Origin: an uncultured Eubacteriales bacterium
GTDB lineage: Bacteria > Bacillota > Clostridia > Oscillospirales > Acutalibacteraceae
Direction: 5' to 3'
DNA length: 8,847 nt
Assembly: GCA_934667575.1 (NCBI GenBank)
Contig: CAKUME010000030.1
Span: forward strand, 1-8,847
Below the pieces are notes generated by a model that saw nothing but the letters and a program-made list of their open reading frames with translations, was not told where the DNA came from and searched no databases. This document shows, piece by piece, positions 1 to 5,406 of the stretch. A program made the position numbers and the translations under genes. Numbering within the stretch: position 1 is the stretch's first letter; each line of letters begins with the position of its first letter.

Positions 1-1004
1 TTTTCGGCGAGGATGCCCGGCAGGCGTGCGTCGCCAAACACCGCGCGCAGCGCGTCGGGGTCAATGGGCGTGCGCGGAGCCAGATGGGCGCGCGGGTCGT
101 CGAATTGCAGAATCTTGCGGTATTCGTCGCACAGCAGCACCGCGCCCACCGCCACCTGCTCGCCGTGGTACGCGTCGAGCGTGGGGTTGAGCACGTCCAT
201 TTCCCACAAATGAGACAAATGGTGCTCGGCGCCGGACGCCGGGCGGGAGTTGCCCACCCCCTGCATGGCCAGGCCGGAGAGCACCAGCCCATACATCAGC
301 CGCTCAATGGCGTCGGGGTCGCCGGCGGCGATCTGCGGCAGCTGCGCGCGCACCAGCGCCACGGCTTCCTCCTCCACGCCGATGATCGTGGCGCAGATAT
401 ATTCGCCGGTGAGCAGATGGGCGGCGCGCCAGTCGAGCAGCGCGGTGTATTTGCCGAGCAGATCGCCCACCCCGGCGCCGATCAGGCGGCGGGGGCAGCG
501 GGCAAACACGTCGCTGTCGGCGCAGAGCGCGATCGGCGGGGTGGAGGGGAACGTTTTTTTGCAGCCGCCCCAGGTCATGGCCGCCACGGTGGACACAAAC
601 CCGTCCACGCTGGGCGCGGTGGGCACCGCGACAAACGGAATGCCGTGCGCGTGGCCAATGTAGCGCGTGATGTCGTGCACGGTGCCCGAACCCACGGCGA
701 GCAGCAGGTCGCAGCCGGCAACAGGCGCTTCGGCCGCCGCCACGGCGGCTTCGTCGGCGTGCAGCCCGGCGGGGTCGAGGATGACCTGCGCGGCGGGGTG
801 CACCAGTCGGGCCACCGTTTCACCGGCGGCCGCCCAGGTGTTTTGGTCGCAGATGAGGCCGATGCGGTCAAACCGGCCGAGCCCGGCGATCATTTCGGGC
901 AGCGTGTGCAGCGCGCCGCGCGCAATGCGGATGGCGCGCAGCGAAATGGGGTGCGGCCGCCCGCAGCGGCAGTCCGAACGGAAAGCGGAAAGATCAACTT
1001 GCAT
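1..1004 (-). CDS. egsA: sn-glycerol-1-phosphate dehydrogenase (AraM/EgsA type), 3' end outside window
   Basis: Cytosolic enzyme expected to reduce dihydroxyacetone phosphate to sn-glycerol-1-phosphate with NAD(P)H, a metal-dependent member of the iron alcohol dehydrogenase/dehydroquinate synthase superfamily. In Bacillus its relative AraM feeds G1P to an archaeal-type prenyl-glyceryl lipid made by PcrB. The 334 codons visible show the nucleotide-binding GSGTVHD at residues 105-111, PTAPSVDGF at 128-136, GAGVGDLLGKYTAL at 176-189 and GNSRPASGAEHH at 251-262. Likely metal ligands by family analogy are D180, a His of the 261-262 pair, and H280. The start is the ATG at 1002-1004 because AAAAGAGGG (1013-1021) lies 8 bases upstream. 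The frame runs off the left edge without a stop; the family is about 390-430 residues, so perhaps 60-90 are missing. It is transcribed divergently from putP. Family assignment is firm; the exact acceptor substrate is inferred. Confidence 0.9.
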   Translation of the reverse strand, partial: MQVDLSAFRSDCRCGRPHPISLRAIRIARGALHTLPEMIAGLGRFDRIGLICDQNTWAAAGETVARLVHPAAQVILDPAGLHADEAAVAAAEAPVAGCDLLLAVGSGTVHDITRYIGHAHGIPFVAVPTAPSVDGFVSTVAAMTWGGCKKTFPSTPPIALCADSDVFARCPRRLIGAGVGDLLGKYTALLDWRAAHLLTGEYICATIIGVEEEAVALVRAQLPQIAAGDPDAIERLMYGLVLSGLAMQGVGNSRPASGAEHHLSHLWEMDVLNPTLDAYHGEQVAVGAVLLCDEYRKILQFDDPRAHLAPRTPIDPDALRAVFGDARLPGILAE

Positions 1005-1045
1005 AATACAGTCCCTCTTTTGAGCATGATTTGGATCCTGTGTTT

Positions 1046-1074
1046 ATTGTAGCACATTTGCGCGCCGCACGCAA
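1046..1074 (-). promoter_or_regulatory. Predicted sigma-A promoter of the glycerol-1-phosphate dehydrogenase gene
   Basis: On the minus strand TTGCGT (1069-1074) is separated by exactly 17 bases from TACAAT (1046-1051). A TG one base before the hexamer makes an extended -10, which would compensate for the weak -35. The expected transcription start near 1039 gives a leader of about 35 bases ending in a good ribosome binding site. An 11-base block around the -10 (GTGCTACAATA) is identical to that of the glyA promoter. Confidence 0.72.
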
Positions 1075-1075
1075 G

Positions 1076-1096
1076 AAAAAAGCGCCCCGGGGGCGC
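1076..1096 (-). terminator. Short terminator-like hairpin reading leftward, no obvious upstream gene
   Basis: On the minus strand GCGCCCC (1090-1096) and GGGGCGC (1082-1088) flank one base, allowing a 5-6 bp all-GC stem with a 3-5 base loop, followed directly by six T (1076-1081). On the plus strand no T run follows, so it is directional. It sits immediately upstream of the -35 of the dehydrogenase promoter, where it would insulate that gene from minus-strand transcripts. The stem is short, so strength is uncertain. Confidence 0.5.
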
Positions 1097-1239
1097 AGCT
1101 CGTTGCCAAACGGACGGCCGGATGCCGGGCGAACGCGCCAAAATGCAGCGCGCGCCCGCAACAACTGCGCCGCTGCGCCGAACACCGCCCCAACTTTGTG
1201 AAAAAGTGCAGAAAATCGACTTTTTATGCATCAAAGCAC
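1097..1239. other. Non-coding part of the divergent intergenic region
   Basis: About 140 bases between the leftward hairpin and the putP promoter. The left part is GC-rich and carries only weak local dyads; short minus-strand frames here lack a convincing ribosome binding site. From about 1195 the composition turns sharply AT-rich. This end contains the 7-base inverted repeat AAAAAGT (1201-1207) / ACTTTTT (1219-1225) with an 11-base gap, just upstream of the putP -35, a possible operator or upstream promoter element. No known RNA family is recognised. Confidence 0.45.
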
Positions 1240-1268
1240 TTGACACGCTGCGTTCGCTTTAGTATAAT
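1240..1268 (+). promoter_or_regulatory. Perfect-consensus sigma-A promoter of putP
   Basis: TTGACA (1240-1245) and TATAAT (1263-1268) both match consensus at all six positions, with the optimal 17-base spacer, in an AT-rich island within GC-rich DNA. The expected transcription start is near 1275. That leaves about 12 bases before the first in-frame ATG (1287) and about 36 before the TTG at 1311, which helps decide the start codon. So strong a core promoter suggests either high constitutive expression or control by a repressor. Confidence 0.9.
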
Positions 1269-1292
1269 AATAGAATAAATTATCCAATGAGC

Positions 1293-1313
1293 GGAGAGGG
1301 GTTTTTCACGTTG
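1293..1313 (+). promoter_or_regulatory. Ribosome binding site that selects the TTG start of putP
   Basis: GGAGAGGGG at 1293-1301 is followed after 9 bases by TTG at 1311-1313, in frame with the transporter. The region before the alternative ATG at 1287 is AT-rich with no purine-rich site, and the predicted transcript begins only about 12 bases before it. The Shine-Dalgarno would itself lie inside the coding sequence if the ATG were used. Confidence 0.78.
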
Positions 1314-2801
1314 AATTACGCGGAACTTTCGGCGCTGGTGCTCTATTTTGCGGTAGTCATCGGCGTGGGCATTTACTTTTTTGTGAAGGGCGGTAAGTCC
1401 GGCGGCGACAAAGAATACTTTTTGGGCGGCCGCAACATGGGCGGCTGGGTGGCCGCGCTGAGCGCCGGTGCGTCCGATATGAGCGCATGGGTGCTCATGG
1501 GCCTGCCGGGTTCGATTTATCTCTATGGCATCGGGCAGGTGTGGATCTCGGTCGGGCTGGTGATCGGCACGATCTGCGCGTGGGTCTTTGTTGCGCCGCG
1601 TCTGCGCCGCTACTCCATCCGCGCCAAGGATTCGATCACAATCCCGCAGTTTTTGACCAACCGGTTTTTGAGCGCGAACAAGGCGCTGCAAATCATCAGC
1701 GCGATCGTGTTTGTGGCGGTGTACTGCGTGTATTCCGCGTCGAGCATTTCGGCGTGCGGCACGCTGTTCAACACCGTGCTGGGAGTGAACCCGGAATACG
1801 CGATGATCGTGGCCACGGTGGTGATCGTGGTCTACACGTTCCTGGGCGGATTCAACGCGGTGTGCTGGACCGACTTTTTCCAGGGCATGCTGATGCTGGC
1901 CGCGCTGATGCTCGCGCCGATCATTGCGGTGGCGGCGATGCAGGCGCCCGACTTTGTGGCCCCGGCGGCGGCGCTTCCGGAGCACTACATGAACCTGCTT
2001 TCGTCGGGCAAGCCGGACTGGAAGAGCATATCGGACATTATCAGCGGACTGGGCTGGGGGCTCGGCTATTTTGGCATGCCGCACATTTTGGTGCGTTATA
2101 TTTCGATCCGGTCGGAGCATGAGATGAAAAAATCGCAGTGGATCGGCTGCTTTTGGACCACGGTGATCGTGGCGATGGCTTCGGTGGTGGCGATCGTGGG
2201 CCGCAATTATCTGGGCGACGCGCTCACGCAGAACAACAGCCAGAACCTGATCTTTGTCACGCTGGTGCGGCAGCTGTTCCCGAGCTTTTTGGCGGGCGTG
2301 CTGCTCTCGGCCATTCTGGCTGCGGCCATGAGCACGGCCGACAGCCAGCTGCTTGCGTCGTCGTCGGCATTTGCGTCGGACGTGTATAAGCCGGTGTTGC
2401 GCAAAAATGCATCGGACAAAGAAATGCTCTGGGCGGGGCGCATTATTGTGATCGTGATCTCGCTGGCGGCGTTCTTTATTGCCAACGACCCGAACTGCAA
2501 GGGCATTATGGCGCTGGTGGAGTGCGCATGGGCGGGCTTTGGCGCTGCGTTTGGCCCGGTGATTCTGCTCGCGCTCTATTGGAAGCGGCTCACCTATTCC
2601 GGCGCGGTGGCCGGCATTTCGGTGGGCTTTGTGGTGGACGCGCTGTGGTACGCGTTTTTGTCCGGCAAAACGAATATTTATGAAATCGTGCCGGGCTTTT
2701 TCTGCGGCCTGATCGCGGCGGTGGTGGTGTCGCTGCTGAGCAAAGCGCCCTCGGCCGAGGTGCAGAAGCTGTTTGACGAGTTTAATCAGCCCACGGACTG
2801 A
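1311..2801 (+). CDS. putP: Sodium/proline symporter, SSS family
   Basis: Inner-membrane secondary transporter coupling Na+ entry to L-proline uptake (TC 2.A.21). From the TTG start it is 496 residues, near the 502 of E. coli PutP, with about a dozen hydrophobic segments. FLGGRNMGGW and ALSAGASDMSAWVLMGLPG match PutP, as do VCWTDFFQ, GWGLGYFGMPHILVR, AAAMSTADSQLL, CAWAGFGAAFGP and the tail SKAPSAEVQKLF. Residues corresponding to the Na+-site residues D55, S340 and T341 and to D187 of E. coli PutP are D56, S341, T342 and D188, each offset by one. The upstream ATG at 1287 would add eight residues but has no ribosome binding site, whereas GGAGAGGGG (1293-1301) lies 9 bases before the TTG. The gene is a single transcription unit, convergent with an AraC-type regulator. 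Substrate choice is by similarity; other SSS solutes are possible but less likely. Confidence 0.93.
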   Translation: MNYAELSALVLYFAVVIGVGIYFFVKGGKSGGDKEYFLGGRNMGGWVAALSAGASDMSAWVLMGLPGSIYLYGIGQVWISVGLVIGTICAWVFVAPRLRRYSIRAKDSITIPQFLTNRFLSANKALQIISAIVFVAVYCVYSASSISACGTLFNTVLGVNPEYAMIVATVVIVVYTFLGGFNAVCWTDFFQGMLMLAALMLAPIIAVAAMQAPDFVAPAAALPEHYMNLLSSGKPDWKSISDIISGLGWGLGYFGMPHILVRYISIRSEHEMKKSQWIGCFWTTVIVAMASVVAIVGRNYLGDALTQNNSQNLIFVTLVRQLFPSFLAGVLLSAILAAAMSTADSQLLASSSAFASDVYKPVLRKNASDKEMLWAGRIIVIVISLAAFFIANDPNCKGIMALVECAWAGFGAAFGPVILLALYWKRLTYSGAVAGISVGFVVDALWYAFLSGKTNIYEIVPGFFCGLIAAVVVSLLSKAPSAEVQKLFDEFNQPTD

Positions 2802-2826
2802 AAAACAATCGGATCAAAAAGATAAA

Positions 2827-2873
2827 CAAACACCCGGCCGCACTGCGCGTTTGGCAGAGCGGCCGGGTGTTTG
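2827..2873. terminator. Convergent terminator between putP and the AraC-type gene
   Basis: A perfect 15-base inverted repeat (2827-2841 with 2859-2873) encloses a 17-base loop that can itself form CTGC/GCAG. On the minus strand it is followed by a T-rich tail (complement of 2812-2830), so it is a strong intrinsic terminator for the AraC-type gene ending at 2883. On the plus strand the tail is only TGTTTGCTGT, so termination of putP is probably weaker, though the stem is the same. Confidence 0.88.
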
Positions 2874-2882
2874 CTGTGCGAT

Positions 2883-3722
2883 TCAGCCATGCGCGGATTC
2901 GCGCCCGGCGCGGCGGGCGGCGCGCGGCGATGCGCCGAATTTTTGCTTGTATTCGCGCAAAAAGTGCGAAAGCGAGTGGAACCCGCAGGCGTAGCACACC
3001 TCGGTAACGGAAAGGTCGCTCGCGAGCAGCAGCTTGCGCGCGTAGTCGAGCTTGAGCGCCGAAAGATATTCCTTGTAGGTGCGGCCGGTTTCGCGGTGGA
3101 ACAGCGCGCTGAAATAGCTCGGGTTAAAGCCGCAGCGCTGCGCGGTTTGCGCCATGGGCGGGTCTTCGCGAAAGTGGCCGTGCAGATAGGTGAGCGTTTT
3201 GCGCAGCGGCGCGTCGAGCGCCGGGGCCGCGGGCGCCGACTGGGCGCACTGGCGCGCGGCGCGGATAAATATGCAGTCGAGCAGGTGTCGGATGATCTCT
3301 TCGCGGTAGGGCGCGTTGGCATCGAATTCGTGCACGGCCATTTTCATCAGCGCGGCCAGCTCGTCAAAATCGTCGCCGCAAAGCCGCGCGGCAATGTTCT
3401 GCTCCGAGTGCAGAATGCGGTGCAGCAGGCTTTCCTCCACGATCGATTCCTGAAACATGAGGTTGTAGGCCGTGACGGGCGTGAACAGGTGCACCTCGTG
3501 AAAATCGGTGGGGCGGAGCAAATAAACGTCGCCGGGGCCGATCTCGTAGGACGCGCCGTTGAGCACATGCTGCGCGCGGCCGGAAAGGATCAGCTCGATC
3601 TCAAAGCAGTCGTGCCAGTGCAGCGGATAATCGCGCAGCTGCTTTTTGCGGATGAGCACATTCGATTTGCTGTTTTTCATGTCGTGAATGTGCAGCCGGG
3701 TGCAATCCGGTTCAAAGGTCAC
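2883..3722 (-). CDS. AraC-family transcriptional regulator with N-terminal cupin-like domain
   Basis: Cytosolic DNA-binding regulator of 279 residues. Residues about 28-95 form an AraC-type sensor domain: HWHDCFEIELILSG at 35-48 is the classic opening strand of the cupin fold, and GPGDVYLLRPTDFHEV at 62-77 its second conserved block. Residues about 172-270 carry the two helix-turn-helix motifs; QTAQRCGFNPSYFSALFHR is the first, and VTEVCYACGFHSLSHFLREYK with the closing KFGASPR the second. The start is a GTG (3720-3722) with AAAGGGG (3731-3737) 8 bases upstream; an ATG 14 codons in is less well placed. Relatives of this layout usually activate carbohydrate or solute-uptake genes in response to a small ligand. 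The ligand is not identifiable here. It lies tail-to-tail with putP, has its own promoter, and ends at a strong hairpin. Confidence 0.92.
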   Translation of the reverse strand: MTFEPDCTRLHIHDMKNSKSNVLIRKKQLRDYPLHWHDCFEIELILSGRAQHVLNGASYEIGPGDVYLLRPTDFHEVHLFTPVTAYNLMFQESIVEESLLHRILHSEQNIAARLCGDDFDELAALMKMAVHEFDANAPYREEIIRHLLDCIFIRAARQCAQSAPAAPALDAPLRKTLTYLHGHFREDPPMAQTAQRCGFNPSYFSALFHRETGRTYKEYLSALKLDYARKLLLASDLSVTEVCYACGFHSLSHFLREYKQKFGASPRAARRAGRESAHG

Positions 3723-3740
3723 GGCGTTCGCCCCTTTCGT

Positions 3741-3754
3741 GCGCCGCGCGGCGC
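3741..3754. repeat. GC-only 14-base palindrome in the leader of the AraC-type gene
   Basis: GCGCCGCGCGGCGC is perfectly self-complementary and lies between the promoter and the ribosome binding site of the regulator gene, ending only three bases before the AAAGGGG region on the minus strand. In RNA it can fold as a 5 bp stem with a four-base loop. It could be a protein-binding dyad or a small translation-modulating hairpin, or a chance product of high GC. Confidence 0.4.
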
Positions 3755-3766
3755 GGTGATATGTTC

Positions 3767-3795
3767 AGTATATCGCTTTTTTTCGGATTCGTCAA
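3767..3795 (-). promoter_or_regulatory. Predicted sigma-A promoter of the AraC-type gene
   Basis: On the minus strand TTGACG (3790-3795) and TATACT (3767-3772), each 5/6 to consensus, are 17 bases apart. A dyad GATAT-N7-ATATC (3758-3774) covers the -10 and the expected start site near 3760, a position where a bound protein would block transcription; autoregulation is possible but unproven. Confidence 0.82.
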
Positions 3796-3830
3796 GATAA
3801 ATCCGAAATTTTGCAAAATCGAATGCGCGC

Positions 3831-3875
3831 AAAAAAGCCGCTCCGCCGGTGCAGTCGAATGCCCGGCGGGAGCGG
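3831..3875 (-). terminator. Intrinsic terminator of glyA
   Basis: On the minus strand, arms 3863-3875 and 3838-3849 pair over 12 bp with a single bulged C, around a 13-base loop, then after one base comes a run of six T (complement of 3831-3836). An A-rich tract precedes the stem on the same strand, the classic bacterial layout. It lies about 80 bases beyond the glyA stop codon. The T run at 3879-3884 on the plus strand may allow some bidirectional function. Confidence 0.88.
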
Positions 3876-3958
3876 AAATTTTTTGGAATATGCGGCGCGC
3901 AGATCGGCGGGCAGACGCACCGCCCGGCGAAATGCGCGCACGCATGCGCAAAGCGGGA

Positions 3959-5221
3959 TTACAGCAGCTGCGTGTACACCGGGAAGCGGTCGCACAGGGC
4001 CTTGGTTTCGGCGAGCAGCGCCGCGCGCGAGCCCTCAAAGTCCACGGCCGCACGCTTCATCATGTGGCCAATGGCTTCCATTTCCGGTTCACGGAAGCCG
4101 CGGGTGGTGGCCGCAGGCGTGCCCACGCGGATGCCGCTGGTCACAAACGGCTTTTCGGGGTCGTTCGGAATGGTGTTTTTATTCACGGTGATGCACACTT
4201 CATCCAACCGGCGCTCCATTTCTTTGCCGGTGAGGTGGAACGGCCGCAGGTCGATCAGCATCAGGTGGTTGTCGGTGCCGCCCGACACCAGCTCAAAGCC
4301 CTCGGCGAGCAGCGTTTTGGCCAGCGCCTGCGCGTTGAGCACGATCTGCTGCTGATAGGTGCGGAATTCCGGCTTTAGCGCTTCGCCGAAGCACACCGCC
4401 TTGGCCGCGATGATGTGCATCAGCGGGCCGCCCTGCGTGCCCGGGAACACGGCCTTGTCGATCGCCTTGGCCAGCTCCTCGCGGCAGAGGATCATGCCGC
4501 CGCGCGGGCCGCGCAGCGTTTTGTGCGTGGTGGTCGTGACCACGTCGGCATACGGCACCGGCGACGGATGCAGCCCGGCGGCCACCAGCCCCGCGATGTG
4601 CGCCATGTCCACCATCAAATAGGCGCCCACCGACTTGGCAATTTTGCCCATGCGCGCAAAGTCGATCACACGCGGATAGGCCGACGCGCCCGCCACGATC
4701 AGCTTGGGGCGGCATTCCTTCGCGAGTGCCTCGAGCTTATCGTAGTCGATGCGCTGCGTGACCGGGTCCACGCCGTAGGGCACAAAGTGGAAATATTTGC
4801 CCGAAAGGTTCACCGGGCTGCCGTGGGTCAAATGGCCGCCCTGCGACAGATCCATGCCCATCACCGTGTCGCCCGGCTGAAGCAGCGCAAAATAAACGGC
4901 GGTGTTGGCCTGCGCGCCGCTGTGGGGCTGCACATTGGCGTGCTCCGCGCCAAACAGCTCCTTGGCGCGATCCTGCGCCAGCCGCTCCACGATGTCCACA
5001 TATTGGCAGCCGCCGTAGTAGCGCTTGCCCGGGTAGCCTTCGGCATATTTATTCGTCAGCGCGCTGCCCATTGCCGCCATCACCGCGGGCGAAACGTAGT
5101 TTTCGGACGCGATCAGCTCAATGTTCCGTTCCTGGCGCCCCATTTCCAGCCCGACGGCTTCGGCCACTGCGGGGTCGGTCGCGCGCAGAAATTCCGCTGC
5201 GCCTGCAATTTTTTGCTCCAT
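3959..5221 (-). CDS. glyA: Serine hydroxymethyltransferase
   Basis: Cytosolic PLP enzyme that interconverts serine plus tetrahydrofolate with glycine plus 5,10-methylene-tetrahydrofolate, the main entry of one-carbon units for purine, thymidylate and methionine synthesis. The 420-residue product matches the usual bacterial length (E. coli 417). IELIASENYVSP at 34-45, the start of the cofactor domain, is followed by NKYAEGYPGKRYYGG at 57-71, VQPHSGAQAN at 97-106, VDMAHIAGL at 204-212, and the PLP lysine K234 in TTTTHKTLRGPRGG. RVGTPAATTRGF at 365-376 is the C-terminal hallmark. The frame stays open 22 codons further upstream, but ATG 5219-5221 is chosen because AAAGGTGG (5230-5237) lies 8 bases before it and the upstream codons overlap the promoter. 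It is a single-gene unit with its own promoter and terminator. No residues appear to be missing. Confidence 0.98.
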   Translation of the reverse strand: MEQKIAGAAEFLRATDPAVAEAVGLEMGRQERNIELIASENYVSPAVMAAMGSALTNKYAEGYPGKRYYGGCQYVDIVERLAQDRAKELFGAEHANVQPHSGAQANTAVYFALLQPGDTVMGMDLSQGGHLTHGSPVNLSGKYFHFVPYGVDPVTQRIDYDKLEALAKECRPKLIVAGASAYPRVIDFARMGKIAKSVGAYLMVDMAHIAGLVAAGLHPSPVPYADVVTTTTHKTLRGPRGGMILCREELAKAIDKAVFPGTQGGPLMHIIAAKAVCFGEALKPEFRTYQQQIVLNAQALAKTLLAEGFELVSGGTDNHLMLIDLRPFHLTGKEMERRLDEVCITVNKNTIPNDPEKPFVTSGIRVGTPAATTRGFREPEMEAIGHMMKRAAVDFEGSRAALLAETKALCDRFPVYTQLL

Positions 5222-5244
5222 GGTTGGTTCCACCTTTCGTTGTT

Positions 5245-5258
5245 TGGGCAACAGCCCA
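5245..5258 (-). other. Small hairpin in the glyA leader
   Basis: TGGGC-N4-GCCCA forms a 5 bp stem with a four-base loop about 8 bases before the ribosome binding site. The whole leader is only about 50 bases, too short for a glycine or tetrahydrofolate riboswitch. Any effect would be on mRNA stability or ribosome access; function is not established. Confidence 0.35.
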
Positions 5259-5277
5259 TGCATTTTGCTCAAAAAAT

Positions 5278-5306
5278 ATTGTAGCACGAAAGCGCCGCAA
5301 AGTCAA
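5278..5306 (-). promoter_or_regulatory. Predicted sigma-A promoter of glyA
   Basis: On the minus strand TTGACT (5301-5306) is 17 bases from TACAAT (5278-5283), each 5/6 to consensus, with an extended-10 TG. Transcription would start near 5271, just before the leader hairpin. The -10 block is identical over 11 bases to that of the glycerol-1-phosphate dehydrogenase promoter. Confidence 0.88.
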
Positions 5307-5326
5307 CGCTCCGCGCCCCGTTCGGG

Positions 5327-5350
5327 CGAAAATACGCCGGACGCCCGGCG
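5327..5350 (-). terminator. U-tailed second hairpin ending the signalling/glycosyltransferase operon
   Basis: CGCCGG (5335-5340) and CCGGCG (5345-5350) make a 6 bp GC stem with a four-base loop. On the minus strand it is followed by TATTTTCG, a short U-rich tail. It is the more plausible release point of the tandem pair after the glycosyltransferase gene, and lies just upstream of the glyA -35. Confidence 0.6.
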
Positions 5351-5354
5351 GACA

Positions 5355-5390
5355 CAGCAAAGCGCGCTCCCGCAGGAACGCGCTTTGCTG
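5355..5390 (-). terminator. Strong hairpin after the glycosyltransferase gene, no U-tract
   Basis: A perfect 12-base inverted repeat (5355-5366 with 5379-5390) 16 bases beyond the stop codon; the 12-base loop can extend the stem by about four more pairs. On the minus strand it is followed by TGTGTCC rather than T residues, so alone it is a poor intrinsic terminator. It may protect the mRNA 3' end or act with the U-tailed hairpin just beyond it. Confidence 0.6.
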
Positions 5391-5406
5391 CACGACGGAT
5401 GCGCCG

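Noticed and set aside
84..1052. Plus-strand frame of 322 codons opposite the glycerol-1-phosphate dehydrogenase
   Set aside because: Low-complexity His/Arg/Gly-rich translation; the minus strand carries the conserved dehydrogenase motifs in one uninterrupted frame.
890..1246. Minus-strand frame of 118 codons covering the divergent region and the start of the dehydrogenase
   Set aside because: No convincing ribosome binding site at its start, crosses the terminator-like hairpin and the dehydrogenase promoter, and overlaps the real gene in another frame.
1224..2120. Minus-strand frame of 298 codons opposite putP
   Set aside because: His/Arg-rich antisense shadow; its upstream sequence has no ribosome binding site and PutP motifs are on the plus strand.
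2871..3800. Plus-strand frame of 309 codons opposite the AraC-type gene
   Set aside because: Begins inside the terminator hairpin, has no recognisable motif, and runs across the regulator's promoter.
5222..5271. Riboswitch in the glyA leader
   Set aside because: The leader is only about 50 bases with one small hairpin; no glycine, tetrahydrofolate or SAM riboswitch core is visible.
4415..5284. Plus-strand frame of 289 codons opposite glyA
   Set aside because: Antisense shadow of a strongly conserved enzyme; His/Arg-rich with no motif.
5222..5287. 22-codon upstream extension of glyA
   Set aside because: It would begin at the edge of the -10 hexamer, upstream of the predicted transcription start, while an ideal ribosome binding site precedes the internal ATG at 5219-5221.
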